Source: Mucilaginibacter galii (GTDB taxonomy: Bacteria > Bacteroidota > Bacteroidia > Sphingobacteriales > Sphingobacteriaceae). Taken from it: DNA of 64,000 bases. This document shows positions 1-8,400 of this stretch, in pieces. The notes beneath the pieces are model-generated. The model saw only the letters and a program-made list of their open reading frames with translations. It was not told the origin of the DNA and searched no databases. The translations under genes and the position numbers were made by a program. The DNA lies in the NCBI RefSeq assembly GCF_014635825.1, contig NZ_BMDO01000012.1, forward strand, positions 1-64,000, written 5' to 3'. Position 1 is the stretch's first letter, and each line of letters starts with the position of its first letter.

Positions 1-82
1 CTATTACAACTGGGAAAGGCCACATCAAGGTATAGGCGGTAAAAAACCTATCGAAATGACCACCCTAAACAACATATCTTAA
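1..82 (+). mobile_element. C-terminal end of an IS3-type transposase
   Basis: Frame 2 reads 26 residues and then a TAA stop at 80-82. The peptide contains YNWERPHQGIGGKKPIE, the typical C-terminal end of the DDE integrase core of IS3/IS481-type transposases, where the pattern is YN-x-ERPH followed by a G-G-K-x-P motif. The gene enters from outside the left edge, so it cannot be told whether the element is intact. No clear terminal inverted repeat can be defined in the 130 bases that follow. The family call rests on this short motif only. Confidence 0.75.
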
Positions 83-211
83 ATCATCTGTTTGTCCTCG
101 AATTACTAAACCCTTACAGCAATGACGGTAAAGAGGCTTTCTCGAAATGTCAACCCTCCAATCACTTCCAAGCCGTTGAATAAATCTTATCTTTGGAAAA
201 AATTAATAATT

Positions 212-655
212 ATGTACGAATCTCTAAAGTACCTGCATTCGGGTTTCAGGTTTTTGGTATTGTTGCTGGTGGTGCTGGCTATTGTTCAATCGTTAGCCGG
301 TTGGTTAGGCAAAAAAGCTTACACAGAAGGTAACCGCAAGATCAACCTGTTTGCCATGATATCGGTGCACACGCAACTATTGATTGGATTGGCGGTATAC
401 TTTGTAAGTCCTCTGGTGCATTTTGCCAAAACCACAATGAAAGACCCGCTTGCCCGTTATTGGACAGTAGAGCATATTTCTATGATGATATTTGCTATCA
501 TCTTGATAACCATAGGACACAGTAAATCAAAAAAAGCATTACTGCCCGAGGGTAAGCACCGTGCTATTGCCATTTTTTACACGTTAGCTGTTGTGGTTAT
601 TATCGTAGCTATTATACAGAGTAAAAGACCGTTTTTTGCTATAACAGGCCTATAA
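212..655 (+). CDS. Four-helix inner-membrane protein, cytochrome b-like
   Basis: This 147-residue protein has four strongly hydrophobic segments at about residues 13-31, 46-66, 86-103 and 120-138, so it should be an inner-membrane four-helix bundle. Histidines near the helix ends (H9, H53, H70, H88, H103) would suit haem ligation, and similar Bacteroidota proteins are often labelled cytochrome B; a haem is inference only. The frame is open from 122, but ATG at 212 gives the usual N-terminus (MYESLKYLHSGFR) and the first 30 residues of the longer frame look non-coding. A hairpin lies just downstream (AATTCGG 666-672 with CCGAATT 688-694). Confidence 0.6.
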   Translation: MYESLKYLHSGFRFLVLLLVVLAIVQSLAGWLGKKAYTEGNRKINLFAMISVHTQLLIGLAVYFVSPLVHFAKTTMKDPLARYWTVEHISMMIFAIILITIGHSKSKKALLPEGKHRAIAIFYTLAVVVIIVAIIQSKRPFFAITGL

Positions 656-726
656 AACAATATTTAATTCGGCTTAACGCAGTTATACCGAATTATTGTG
701 CTTTGGAAAAATAATTTCACAAATAA

Positions 727-756
727 TTTGCAAGCTCATATTTCTTCCTATATTTG
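727..756 (+). promoter_or_regulatory. Promoter of the trp leader
   Basis: TTTG at 727-730 and TATATTTG at 749-756 are separated by 18 bases, an excellent match to the Bacteroidota housekeeping promoter (TTTG at -33, TAnnTTTG at -7). Transcription should start at about 760-763, only a few bases before the leader ATG at 766. Confidence 0.75.
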
Positions 757-765
757 CTACTGTAA

Positions 766-825
766 ATGACAACAAAATTAAATAACCTAACTTGGTGGCA
801 CCTTAACAATAAGGCAGCCCGGTAG
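766..825 (+). CDS. trpL: trp operon leader peptide with tandem Trp codons
   Basis: This 19-codon ORF reads MTTKLNNLTWWHLNNKAAR and ends in TAG. Two adjacent TGG codons lie at 793-798. It sits between a strong promoter and a GC-rich terminator immediately before trpE, which is the arrangement of a ribosome-mediated attenuation leader. The last codons (816-823, AGCCCGGT) can pair with 889-896 in the terminator's 3' arm. A ribosome stalled on the Trp codons would leave this segment free to break the terminator; a ribosome that reaches the stop codon would cover it. The leader and terminator are seen in the sequence; the mechanism is inferred. Confidence 0.8.
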   Translation: MTTKLNNLTWWHLNNKAAR

Positions 826-872
826 GTTTATTGAATTAGAAAAGATTAAGCAATTATAAACCCTGATTTGAG

Positions 873-900
873 ACCCGGCGCCAACCACGCCGGGTTTTTT
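873..900 (+). terminator. trp attenuator terminator
   Basis: ACCCGGCG (873-880) pairs perfectly with CGCCGGGT (888-895) across a 7-base loop, followed by a run of T to 900. It lies 26 bases before trpE and after the leader peptide, so it is an attenuator and not the end of a transcription unit. Its 3' arm is also the partner of the alternative pairing with 816-823. Confidence 0.85.
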
Positions 901-926
901 CGTTTAATTGATTTTTTTAGATACTA

Positions 927-2336
927 ATGCAACAGTTTAAATTAAATACCACCTATAAAAAGCTACTGGCCGATACCACCACACCGGTGAGCATTTACCT
1001 GCGCCTGCGCGATATATTTCCCAACTCTTTACTGCTCGAAAGTTCGGACTACCACAGCCGCGATAACAGCCTGAGCTTTATTTGCTGCGAACCTATTGCG
1101 GGCATGGTGCTTAACAAAGGGGTGCTCACCCAGCAATTCCCCGATGGCAGCGAGGTGAAGTTTGACGAAGGGCAATTTAACCTAGTAGATGAGATAGACG
1201 CATTTTTAAAGCGTTTTGAAACCGATACCCTGCCCATTAAAATTATTTCGAACGGTTTGTTCGGCTATTTTACCCACGAAGCGGTAGAGCATTACGAAAC
1301 CATCCGCCTTAAAAAGGTAGAGCATGATGCCCGGCAGATTCCCGAAATGCAGTACCATGTGTACCGGTACATTATAGCGGTAGACCATTTCAAGAACGAG
1401 CTGTATATTTTCCAGAACCAGTATGGCGACACTGCCGATGAGAAAGGCATCGAGAAAATGCAGTACCTGCTCAAGAACAAAGATTTTCCGGAGTATTATT
1501 TCCAAAGTAAAGACCAGGAGCAATCTAACCTGACCGACCAGGGCTTTATGGATATTGTGGAAAAAATGAAGCAGCACATTTACCGGGGCGATGTTTTCCA
1601 GATCGTACCATCTAGAGCCTTTTCACAGGCTTTTTCGGGAGATGAGTTTAACGTTTACCGGGCGCTGCGTTCAATCAATCCGTCACCATACTTGTTCTAT
1701 TTCGATTATGGCGATTTCCGCATTTTCGGCTCATCGCCCGAGGCACAGATCACCATTAAAAACCGGGTAGCCAGTATCTTCCCAATAGCAGGAACCTTTA
1801 AGCGTACAGGCGATGACGAGAAGGATGCCGAAGCTGCCCGCGCCCTGGAGAATGACCCTAAGGAATCGGCCGAGCACGTCATGCTGGTTGACCTGGCCCG
1901 TAACGATCTAAGCCGCCATTGCCAGCAGGTAGAAGTGAAAGCCTTTAAGCAGGTGCAATACTACTCGCACCTTATTCACCTGGTATCGCATGTAAGCGGC
2001 GTGTTAAAGCCCGATGTTTCATCGTTCAAGATTGTGGCTGATACTTTTCCGGCCGGTACACTGAGCGGTGCGCCAAAGTTCAGGGCTATGGAAATTATTG
2101 ATGAGAACGAAAACATCAAGCGCAGTTTCTACAGTGGTGCCATTGGGTACCTAGGTTTCAACGGCGATTTTAATCACGCCATTATGATCCGTTCGTTGTT
2201 AAGCAAGAACAACACGCTGCACTACCAGGCCGGTGCCGGCATTGTAGCCGACTCGGTACCCGAAAGCGAACTGAACGAGGTGAATAACAAAGTTGCCGCC
2301 CTGCGAAAAGCCATTGAGCTGGCGCAGGAAATTTAG
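927..2336 (+). CDS. trpE: Anthranilate synthase component I
   Basis: TrpE (469 aa) converts chorismate to anthranilate using ammonia supplied by TrpG, the first committed step of tryptophan synthesis. The N-terminal domain carries LLESS at residues 36-40, the motif that in this family binds feedback-inhibiting tryptophan. The C-terminal chorismate-binding domain shows the VDLARND and TLSGAPKFRAMEI motifs (about 377-390). Length is normal for the family. The gene is placed under the attenuator at 727-900. A 236-base gap filled with repeats separates it from trpG, longer than expected in a tight operon. The LLESS motif and genetic context favour TrpE over PabB. Confidence 0.95.
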   Translation: MQQFKLNTTYKKLLADTTTPVSIYLRLRDIFPNSLLLESSDYHSRDNSLSFICCEPIAGMVLNKGVLTQQFPDGSEVKFDEGQFNLVDEIDAFLKRFETDTLPIKIISNGLFGYFTHEAVEHYETIRLKKVEHDARQIPEMQYHVYRYIIAVDHFKNELYIFQNQYGDTADEKGIEKMQYLLKNKDFPEYYFQSKDQEQSNLTDQGFMDIVEKMKQHIYRGDVFQIVPSRAFSQAFSGDEFNVYRALRSINPSPYLFYFDYGDFRIFGSSPEAQITIKNRVASIFPIAGTFKRTGDDEKDAEAARALENDPKESAEHVMLVDLARNDLSRHCQQVEVKAFKQVQYYSHLIHLVSHVSGVLKPDVSSFKIVADTFPAGTLSGAPKFRAMEIIDENENIKRSFYSGAIGYLGFNGDFNHAIMIRSLLSKNNTLHYQAGAGIVADSVPESELNEVNNKVAALRKAIELAQEI

Positions 2337-2337
2337 G

Positions 2338-2400
2338 TTGCGAGGGGCGGGGATGAAAAAGGTGCGGGGAGCGGGGATGAAAGGTGCGGAGAGTGGAGGA
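2338..2400. repeat. G-rich repeat, family D
   Basis: G-rich repeated units of the type GGTGCGGGGAGCGGGGATGAAA follow the trpE stop codon. The same GGTGCGGGG motif forms the arms of the inverted element inside mqnB (11437-11598) and, in degenerate form, lies between mqnB and mqnD. Nothing else in this segment looks functional. Confidence 0.6.
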
Positions 2401-2413
2401 TGAAAGATGTGCC

Positions 2414-2476
2414 TGTCAGTCTGAGCTTGTCGAAGACTTAGCGCGAGTACAGGTCTTGGACAAACTCAGACAGACA
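2414..2476. repeat. Palindromic intergenic repeat, family A, copy 1
   Basis: The arms at 2414-2437 and 2453-2476 are inverted copies of each other (21 of 24 positions) built on TCTGAGCTTGTCGAAGAC. Two further copies occur at 21355-21418 and 43222-43285. This is a REP-like dispersed palindrome between trpE and trpG. Confidence 0.85.
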
Positions 2477-2572
2477 AAAACCGGAACACGAAATTTAACT
2501 CTTATGATGCCCTTAATAAGGCAATTACTGAAAAAGTAATTTTTTGAAGTTTTTTAAAGTTTTTTGAATAAA

Positions 2573-3223
2573 ATGAGTGATTTGATAAATAATAGTGAAG
2601 CAGGAAACTCCCCCTTCAGGGGGGCGGGGGGTAAAGTTTTGATCATCGATAATTACGATTCATTTACCTACAATCTGGTACATTTGGTGAACGAGTTGGG
2701 CATTGAATGCGAAGTTTGGCGCAACGACCAGTTTAAACTGGAAGATGTTGACAGGTTCGATAAGATCATTTTGTCGCCCGGTCCGGGCATTCCATCTGAG
2801 GCTGGTTTGCTGTTGGATGTCATCAAAACCTATGCACCTACTAAGAGTATTTTTGGCGTGTGCTTAGGGCAACAGGCTATAGCTGAGGCGTTTGGTGGTG
2901 AACTATATAATTTGAGCCGACCTATGCACGGTATATCAACCCCCATTAAAGTAACCGATGGAGAGGAGCAATTATTCAAGGGTTTGCCCGGCAACATCAG
3001 TGTTGGCCGTTATCACTCCTGGGTGGTTTCTGAAAAAGGATTGCCCGAAGTGCTAACCATTACCGCTATCGATGAAAAGGATAACTCAATCATGGCTTTG
3101 CGGCATAAAACGCTGGATGTTAGAGGAGTACAGTTTCACCCCGAATCGGTTTTGACAGAGTACGGTAAAGAGATGATGGGCAATTGGTTAGCCCCCCAAC
3201 CCCCTAAAGAGGGAGTTGAATAG
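2573..3223 (+). CDS. trpG: Anthranilate synthase component II (glutamine amidotransferase)
   Basis: TrpG (216 aa) is a class I glutamine amidotransferase that delivers ammonia to TrpE. The oxyanion/nucleophile motif GVCLGQQ has the catalytic Cys at residue 97, and FHPES supplies His189 and Glu191. ATG 2573 is preferred over the in-frame TTG at 2564. Both ends look altered. Residues 12-20 (NSPFRGAGG) precede the normal start of the domain (KVLIIDNYDSFTYNL), and the tail APQPPKEGVE extends past the usual end at MGNWL. Both extensions are encoded by inverted copies of the palindromic family C repeat. Catalytic residues are intact, so the enzyme is probably active. It could also serve as PabA, since many Bacteroidota have one shared subunit. 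Confidence 0.93.
   Translation: MSDLINNSEAGNSPFRGAGGKVLIIDNYDSFTYNLVHLVNELGIECEVWRNDQFKLEDVDRFDKIILSPGPGIPSEAGLLLDVIKTYAPTKSIFGVCLGQQAIAEAFGGELYNLSRPMHGISTPIKVTDGEEQLFKGLPGNISVGRYHSWVVSEKGLPEVLTITAIDEKDNSIMALRHKTLDVRGVQFHPESVLTEYGKEMMGNWLAPQPPKEGVE
2606..2632. repeat. Family C repeat inside the 5' end of trpG
   Basis: ACTCCCCCTTCAGGGG followed by GCGGGGGGT is one arm of the family C palindrome found between genes at 10199, 45693 and 59015. Here it is translated in frame as SPFRGAGG. An inverted copy lies at the other end of the gene (3190-3217). Confidence 0.8.
3190..3217. repeat. Family C repeat inside the 3' end of trpG
   Basis: GCCCCCCAACCCCCTAAAGA plus GGGAGTT is the inverted counterpart of the copy at 2606-2632. 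It is translated as APQPPKEGV and carries the reading frame about ten codons beyond the end of the conserved domain. Confidence 0.8.
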
Positions 3224-3231
3224 ATACTTAC

Positions 3232-3261
3232 ACGTCATTGCTTCGTACCTCGCAATGACGT
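3232..3261. repeat. Short palindrome, truncated family B repeat
   Basis: ACGTCATTGC (3232-3241) and GCAATGACGT (3252-3261) are a perfect 10-base inverted pair with a 10-base loop. The arms match the ends of the larger family B element at 25705-25797 (CATTGCGAGG...CGCAATGACATG). It fills the trpG-trpC gap. Confidence 0.7.
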
Positions 3262-3273
3262 AAATTGCAATTT

Positions 3274-4059
3274 ATGACAATCTTAGATCAAATAGTACAA
3301 AAGAAAAAGAAGGAAGTAGCTGCAGCTAAGCTCATTACCTCTTATATACACTTGGAAGAACGCGAGATGTTCGTGCGAGAACCCTTGTCGTTCAAGGAGT
3401 TCCTGCTCGACCCTGAACGTTCAGGCATTATTGCCGAATTTAAGCGTAAATCGCCTTCTAAAGGCATTATTAACGACCAGGTAAAGGTTAGGGATGTAAC
3501 GCAGGGCTATGTAGCGGCGGGTGCTTCGGCCTTATCGGTATTAACCGACAGGCACTTTTTTATGGGTGCTAAGCGCGATCTGCTGGAAGCCCGCAAATTT
3601 AACAACATCCCTATCCTGCGTAAGGATTTCATGATTGATGAGTATCAGATCATTGAAGCAAAAACCCTGGGAGCAGACGTTATCTTGCTGATAGCCGCCA
3701 TTTTAACGCCGGAAGAAGTAAAGCAGTTTGCTGCTTTGGCCAAAAGCATTGGCCTGAATACCCTGCTGGAAGTGCACAACCTCGAAGAACTCGAACGCAG
3801 CATTTGCGATAACCTGGATGCTATAGGTGTAAATAACCGCAACCTGGCCGATTTCAGCGTATCGGTAGATACCTCGTTCCAATTAGCCGGGCATATCCCC
3901 GCGGGTGTTCTTAAAATTTCGGAGAGCGCCATCAGCAATACGCATGTCATCAGGCAGTTGAAAGAAGCTGGCTTTAATGGTTTCCTCATTGGTGAGAACT
4001 TTATGCGTCAGCCCGATCCGGGTTTAGCCATGCAAGAATTTGTGAATGAGTTGCGCTAA
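3274..4059 (+). CDS. trpC: Indole-3-glycerol phosphate synthase
   Basis: TrpC (261 aa) closes the ring of CdRP to give indole-3-glycerol phosphate, the fourth step of tryptophan synthesis. It is a single TIM barrel. The catalytic segment IIAEFKRKSPSKG and the later LLEVHN, GVNNRNL and SESAI motifs are visible. ATG 3274 is preferred over the TTG at 3265. It follows trpG after a 50-base repeat-containing gap and is probably cotranscribed. trpD, which supplies its substrate pathway, is not between trpG and trpC, and trpF, trpB and trpA do not follow; hflX does. Confidence 0.96.
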   Translation: MTILDQIVQKKKKEVAAAKLITSYIHLEEREMFVREPLSFKEFLLDPERSGIIAEFKRKSPSKGIINDQVKVRDVTQGYVAAGASALSVLTDRHFFMGAKRDLLEARKFNNIPILRKDFMIDEYQIIEAKTLGADVILLIAAILTPEEVKQFAALAKSIGLNTLLEVHNLEELERSICDNLDAIGVNNRNLADFSVSVDTSFQLAGHIPAGVLKISESAISNTHVIRQLKEAGFNGFLIGENFMRQPDPGLAMQEFVNELR

Positions 4060-4147
4060 CCTGCTATAATGGCACCTCATGGCCTTGTTTGCCTGCAACT
4101 TAGCCGGTTTTTAGCAAGTTGGCATTTTGATTGTTAGATAACTGTTA

Positions 4148-5332
4148 ATGAAACAAAAATTTTACGATACTGCGTTAAAGCAGGAAACCGCTGTACTGGT
4201 AGGTATTATAACTCCAGGACAAACCGACGAGCAAACCAAAGAATACCTGGAAGAGCTTGAGTTTTTGGTGGAGACTGCCGGCGGTAAAACAGTTAAATCG
4301 TTTACTCAACGTATGCAACGGCCGGAGCGGGCTACTTTTGTGGGTACCGGTAAGCTGGAAGAGATACAGGCTTACGTTAAAGCCGAAGAGATAGATATGG
4401 TGGTATTCGATGATGAATTATCGCCTTCACAATTGCGAAATATAGAAGCCGAGTTAGGCGTCAAAATACTGGACAGGAGTAACTTAATCCTCGATATTTT
4501 TGCCGGGCGTGCACAAACCGCGCAGGCTAAAACACAGGTAGAACTGGCTCAGTTACAATACCTTTTACCACGCTTAACCCGTTTATGGACCCACTTAGAG
4601 CGTCAAAAAGGTGGGATTGGTATGCGCGGACCTGGTGAGTCGCAAATAGAAACGGATAGGCGTTTGATTTTGAATAAGATTTCTTTGCTGAAAGAAAGGC
4701 TGAAAGAGATAGATAAGCAAAACGAAACGCAGCGTAAAAACCGTCATCAGTTAATACGCGTTGCTTTAGTAGGATATACGAACGTAGGTAAATCTACTAT
4801 TATGAACATGATCTCCAAATCGGAGGTGTTTGCCGAGAATAAGCTTTTTGCAACCTTGGATACCACGGTGAGGAAAGTGGTGATTGAGAACCTGCCTTTT
4901 TTACTGTCAGACACGGTAGGGTTCATCCGTAAGCTGCCTCACCATTTGGTAGAATGCTTTAAATCTACCTTGGATGAAGTACGCGAGGCCGATGTACTGG
5001 TTCACGTAGTAGATGTATCGCATCCTCATTTCGAAGATCAGATTAACACGGTGAACGAAACGCTGAAAGATATTGGTGCCATTGATAAGCCGGTTATTAC
5101 CGTGTTTAATAAGATGGATGCCTACCAGCCAACCCAAATTAACCCGGATGAGCCGGAGCAAATGCTAACGCTCGAAGAGTTTAAACATACTTGGATGGCA
5201 GCTAATAACAGCCCGGCTATCTTTATATCTGCATTGAAGAAGGAAAATGTAGATGAATTCAGAAAGTTATTATATGATAAGGTTGTAGCCTTGCATACGG
5301 TAAGATATCCGTACGATCATTTGTTATACTAA
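4148..5332 (+). CDS. hflX: Ribosome-associated GTPase HflX
   Basis: HflX (394 aa) is a GTPase that splits stalled ribosomes. The N-terminal HflX domain includes the glycine-rich segment KGGIGMRGPGESQIETDRR and is followed by a coiled helix region (about 160-200). The G domain starts near residue 205 with the P-loop GYTNVGKST, then DTVGFIRKLP (G3) and NKMD (G4). It begins 88 bases after trpC. No terminator was seen between them, so readthrough from trp is possible. A terminator shared with the convergent kinase gene follows. Confidence 0.95.
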   Translation: MKQKFYDTALKQETAVLVGIITPGQTDEQTKEYLEELEFLVETAGGKTVKSFTQRMQRPERATFVGTGKLEEIQAYVKAEEIDMVVFDDELSPSQLRNIEAELGVKILDRSNLILDIFAGRAQTAQAKTQVELAQLQYLLPRLTRLWTHLERQKGGIGMRGPGESQIETDRRLILNKISLLKERLKEIDKQNETQRKNRHQLIRVALVGYTNVGKSTIMNMISKSEVFAENKLFATLDTTVRKVVIENLPFLLSDTVGFIRKLPHHLVECFKSTLDEVREADVLVHVVDVSHPHFEDQINTVNETLKDIGAIDKPVITVFNKMDAYQPTQINPDEPEQMLTLEEFKHTWMAANNSPAIFISALKKENVDEFRKLLYDKVVALHTVRYPYDHLLY

Positions 5333-5361
5333 GCAATACCAGCCCCCTGAATAGTGATTAC

Positions 5362-5397
5362 AAAAAAGCACTTCGTTAAACCCGGGATGCTTTTTTT
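5362..5397. terminator. Bidirectional terminator between hflX and the kinase gene
   Basis: AAAAAAGCA (5362-5370) pairs with TGCTTTTTT (5388-5396). The symmetric A and T runs can serve both convergent genes. The inner part of the hairpin is imperfect. Confidence 0.65.
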
Positions 5398-5439
5398 ATG
5401 GGATAAATTGCAGGTTATCGAAGAAATAGTTGAATCGAA

Positions 5440-8400
5440 TTAGGCTTTAGATTCCGGAAAATTGAGGTAGAAGGTCGTACCCTCACCTATAACGGTTTCA
5501 TACCATACCCGTCCGCCGGCATTTTCTATAGAGTTTTTTACAAAGGCCAGTCCTAAACCTGTACCCGAACTTTTAGTGGTAAAGTTAGGTTCAAAAATAC
5601 GTTGGTGCAGGTTTTCGGGGATGCCGTTACCATTGTCCTGTATCTTCAGCAAAATGCTGTTGCGGTTAATGGTGTTGTTCACGTTAATGACGCCTAAACG
5701 CTCGGGAGGCATGGCCTCAATAGCATTTTTAAGCAGGTTGTTAAAGCAGCGCAATAGCTGGTCGCGGTCGGCATTAACCATGAACGGTGTTTCGGGCGTC
5801 TCATAATTGATCTGCACGTTTTCCATGTGCTTGAATATGGTAATGGCCTGGCCTAAAGTGTCGAACAAGTTTAAACGCTCCATCCGGGTATCAGGCATTT
5901 TGGCAAAAGCCGAAAACTCAGAAGCTATAGACGACAAGCTTTCTATCTGTTCCACAAACGATTTACTGAAACGCTCAAACTTTGTATCGAATTTTGGATC
6001 TTTATCCTTCCACGATTTTTCGAGCAGCTGTAAGCCCAGTTTAAGTGGCGTAAGCGGGTTTTTAATTTCGTGGGCTACTTGTTTGGCCATTTCGCGCCAT
6101 GCGCTTTCCCGTTCTGATTGTGCCAGGCGGTTGGCGCTATTCTCCAGAGCCGCAATCATTTTATTATACTCTTTAACCAGAGCGCCAATTTCATCGTGCC
6201 TGTCCCACTTTATCGGCTCATTCTTTTTACCGTAAATGGTTTTGCTCAGGTTAAGCTGTATAAAGCTAAGTGGCGTAGTAATTTGCCTGGCTACTAACAC
6301 CGCAAACATACCTATGGCCAAAAATATGAAGGCGTAGATGTTGATCATGGAGTTTAAGAACGACCCCATACGTTCATAATAATCGGCCTCGTTAGAAAAG
6401 TAAGGAAGCTGCAGAAAGGCTACAGTAACGTTGTTGGCATTGCGCACCGGCACATAAGCCGTTTTGTAATTCAATTCTCCAATACGCTCATTATTGATCA
6501 GGAGCGATTTTTGCAGCTTGCTCAGCATAATGTAAGCCTTGGCGTGCATGCGTTTGGCTAAAATACCATAGTCGTAAATTTTGGGCTGCGTTGAAAGTAC
6601 AGCCACGCCATCGGTATTAAAGAGGATGAGATCGGTAGAAAAGTTTTCGGCAAAATTATTGAATTTCACTTGCGTATCTTCATCAATGTGGCCAAGTTCA
6701 TCTAAAAAGCTGTTCTCAAATTTCGAAGCAATAGCCGTTACCTTATCACTGATCATGTCGTCTTGTTGATCCTGGTATTGAGCTTTAATGGATATGTAAG
6801 TAATTATACCTACCAAGGCCAGGGTAACCACAACAGCAAATATCATAGAAAACTGTATGCGGGTGCGGTAAAGTACATGCTCAAAGTGCAGCCCAAAGTT
6901 CCAACGGATGCTGTCGGTAGTAATCTTAATTAATGTAATACGGTTCCAGAGCCAACTGAACAATATTACAAATGCGCTGAATGCCAAGAGTACAATAAAG
7001 AAGAAGGTAAAGGAGGCTATATACGATAATGAGTTATTATCTACTTTGGATACCACGATAACCTTACGCTGGCTGGGCTGATAAACCAGGTGACTGTACC
7101 GGGTTAAACGCTGGTACCAGGGCTTGGTATCATCTTCCTGGTTGCTGTAAGTGGTTTTGAAAAAGTAAGTTTTAAGTTTGCCCTTAAATTCGGTATTGAT
7201 AACGTTGTAATTATATTTTCCGTTTTGGCTAAGTAACCTATCATCGCTGTAAAAGGCGTACGAATAGTCTTTAAACCTTACATCAGGACTCAACTGGTTA
7301 TCTACCAGTAATTCTGGAAAGTTACTATTAGAGTGTATAGGTTTTGATTTGAGCTCAACAATTACAGTACCCAAATTAGCGTCTTTATTGTAAACCGGCA
7401 GTATGGCAAAGTAGCTTTGAAAACCGAAACGTTCATTTTCGCGGTAGAAATAATTGGATAGCTTAAAGGAGCTTACAATCACCATTTCTTTAAATACATC
7501 CAGCACGTAATCATTTTGTGGAGATCGGGGCTGCCCGGCGGCATCAAATTCATATACCTTGCAATCGTAGTCAGAAAGGTAGCCGTCGAAATAAAGCTTT
7601 TTAAAGCGGTTTTTTAAGTAACCCGGGCTATAATCATTATCTTTAAAATACCTGGTAAGCACAGGATCGGCCACAATTTGCTTTTCAACCGTGCTGAAAA
7701 TACGCTTTATCTTAGGGTTGTCTATGTTTTCGAGCTGGGAGATGAGTTGCTTGCGGGTGCCTTTTTCTTTAACCGATTCAAAGTAATTGAGCTTGATAGA
7801 TGCTATCCATGCGCAGATCAGCACCATGGCCACAAAAGATACGGCATTAAGATCGCCGTGCTGGTAACGGTTGGCGTATACCCTTATAAACACCAGCAAA
7901 GCCCATAGCAAGTAAAATACCGTAAAGCTGTAAATAAATGATAGCCCTGTAACCAGCAATATGGCACTTATAAATATACCCAGCTTAACCCGTGGCTTTA
8001 TGAGCAAATGGGTATCTACCGCCAAAAGTGTATCAACCAGTAAATAAAAAATGAGGAATCCAAAGCACGACATTAGTACGCCCAGCATACTGTATCCCGA
8101 AAGGTTAAGCACATTATTTACATCGAAGCTTATTTGCGATTGGATAACCAGCTTATTAAACAGGTGAATTAACAAGGTTGATACGGCAATAAGTAACAAT
8201 ATACCCCCCGAAAAAATAGCGTAACCAGCAACCGTTCCGGGAGTATGCCTGAGTATTTTATTGCGGTGATTGTAAATATAGACCACCAGCCAAAGCATGA
8301 ACAAAACGTTGAGGCAAAAATCGCCCAGGGAAGGAAAGGTGTTGTTAAGCGAGTATAGACCCGGACTAAACAGATCTGAAACACCCCTGAAATCGGGCAA

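Noticed and set aside
122..211. Longer start for the membrane protein
   Set aside because: The 30 extra residues are basic and unlike the family. The hydrophobic protein begins normally at 212.
3232..3261. Reading the small palindrome between trpG and trpC as a terminator
   Set aside because: No T run follows, and the ends match the larger family B repeat, so it is better explained as a truncated repeat.
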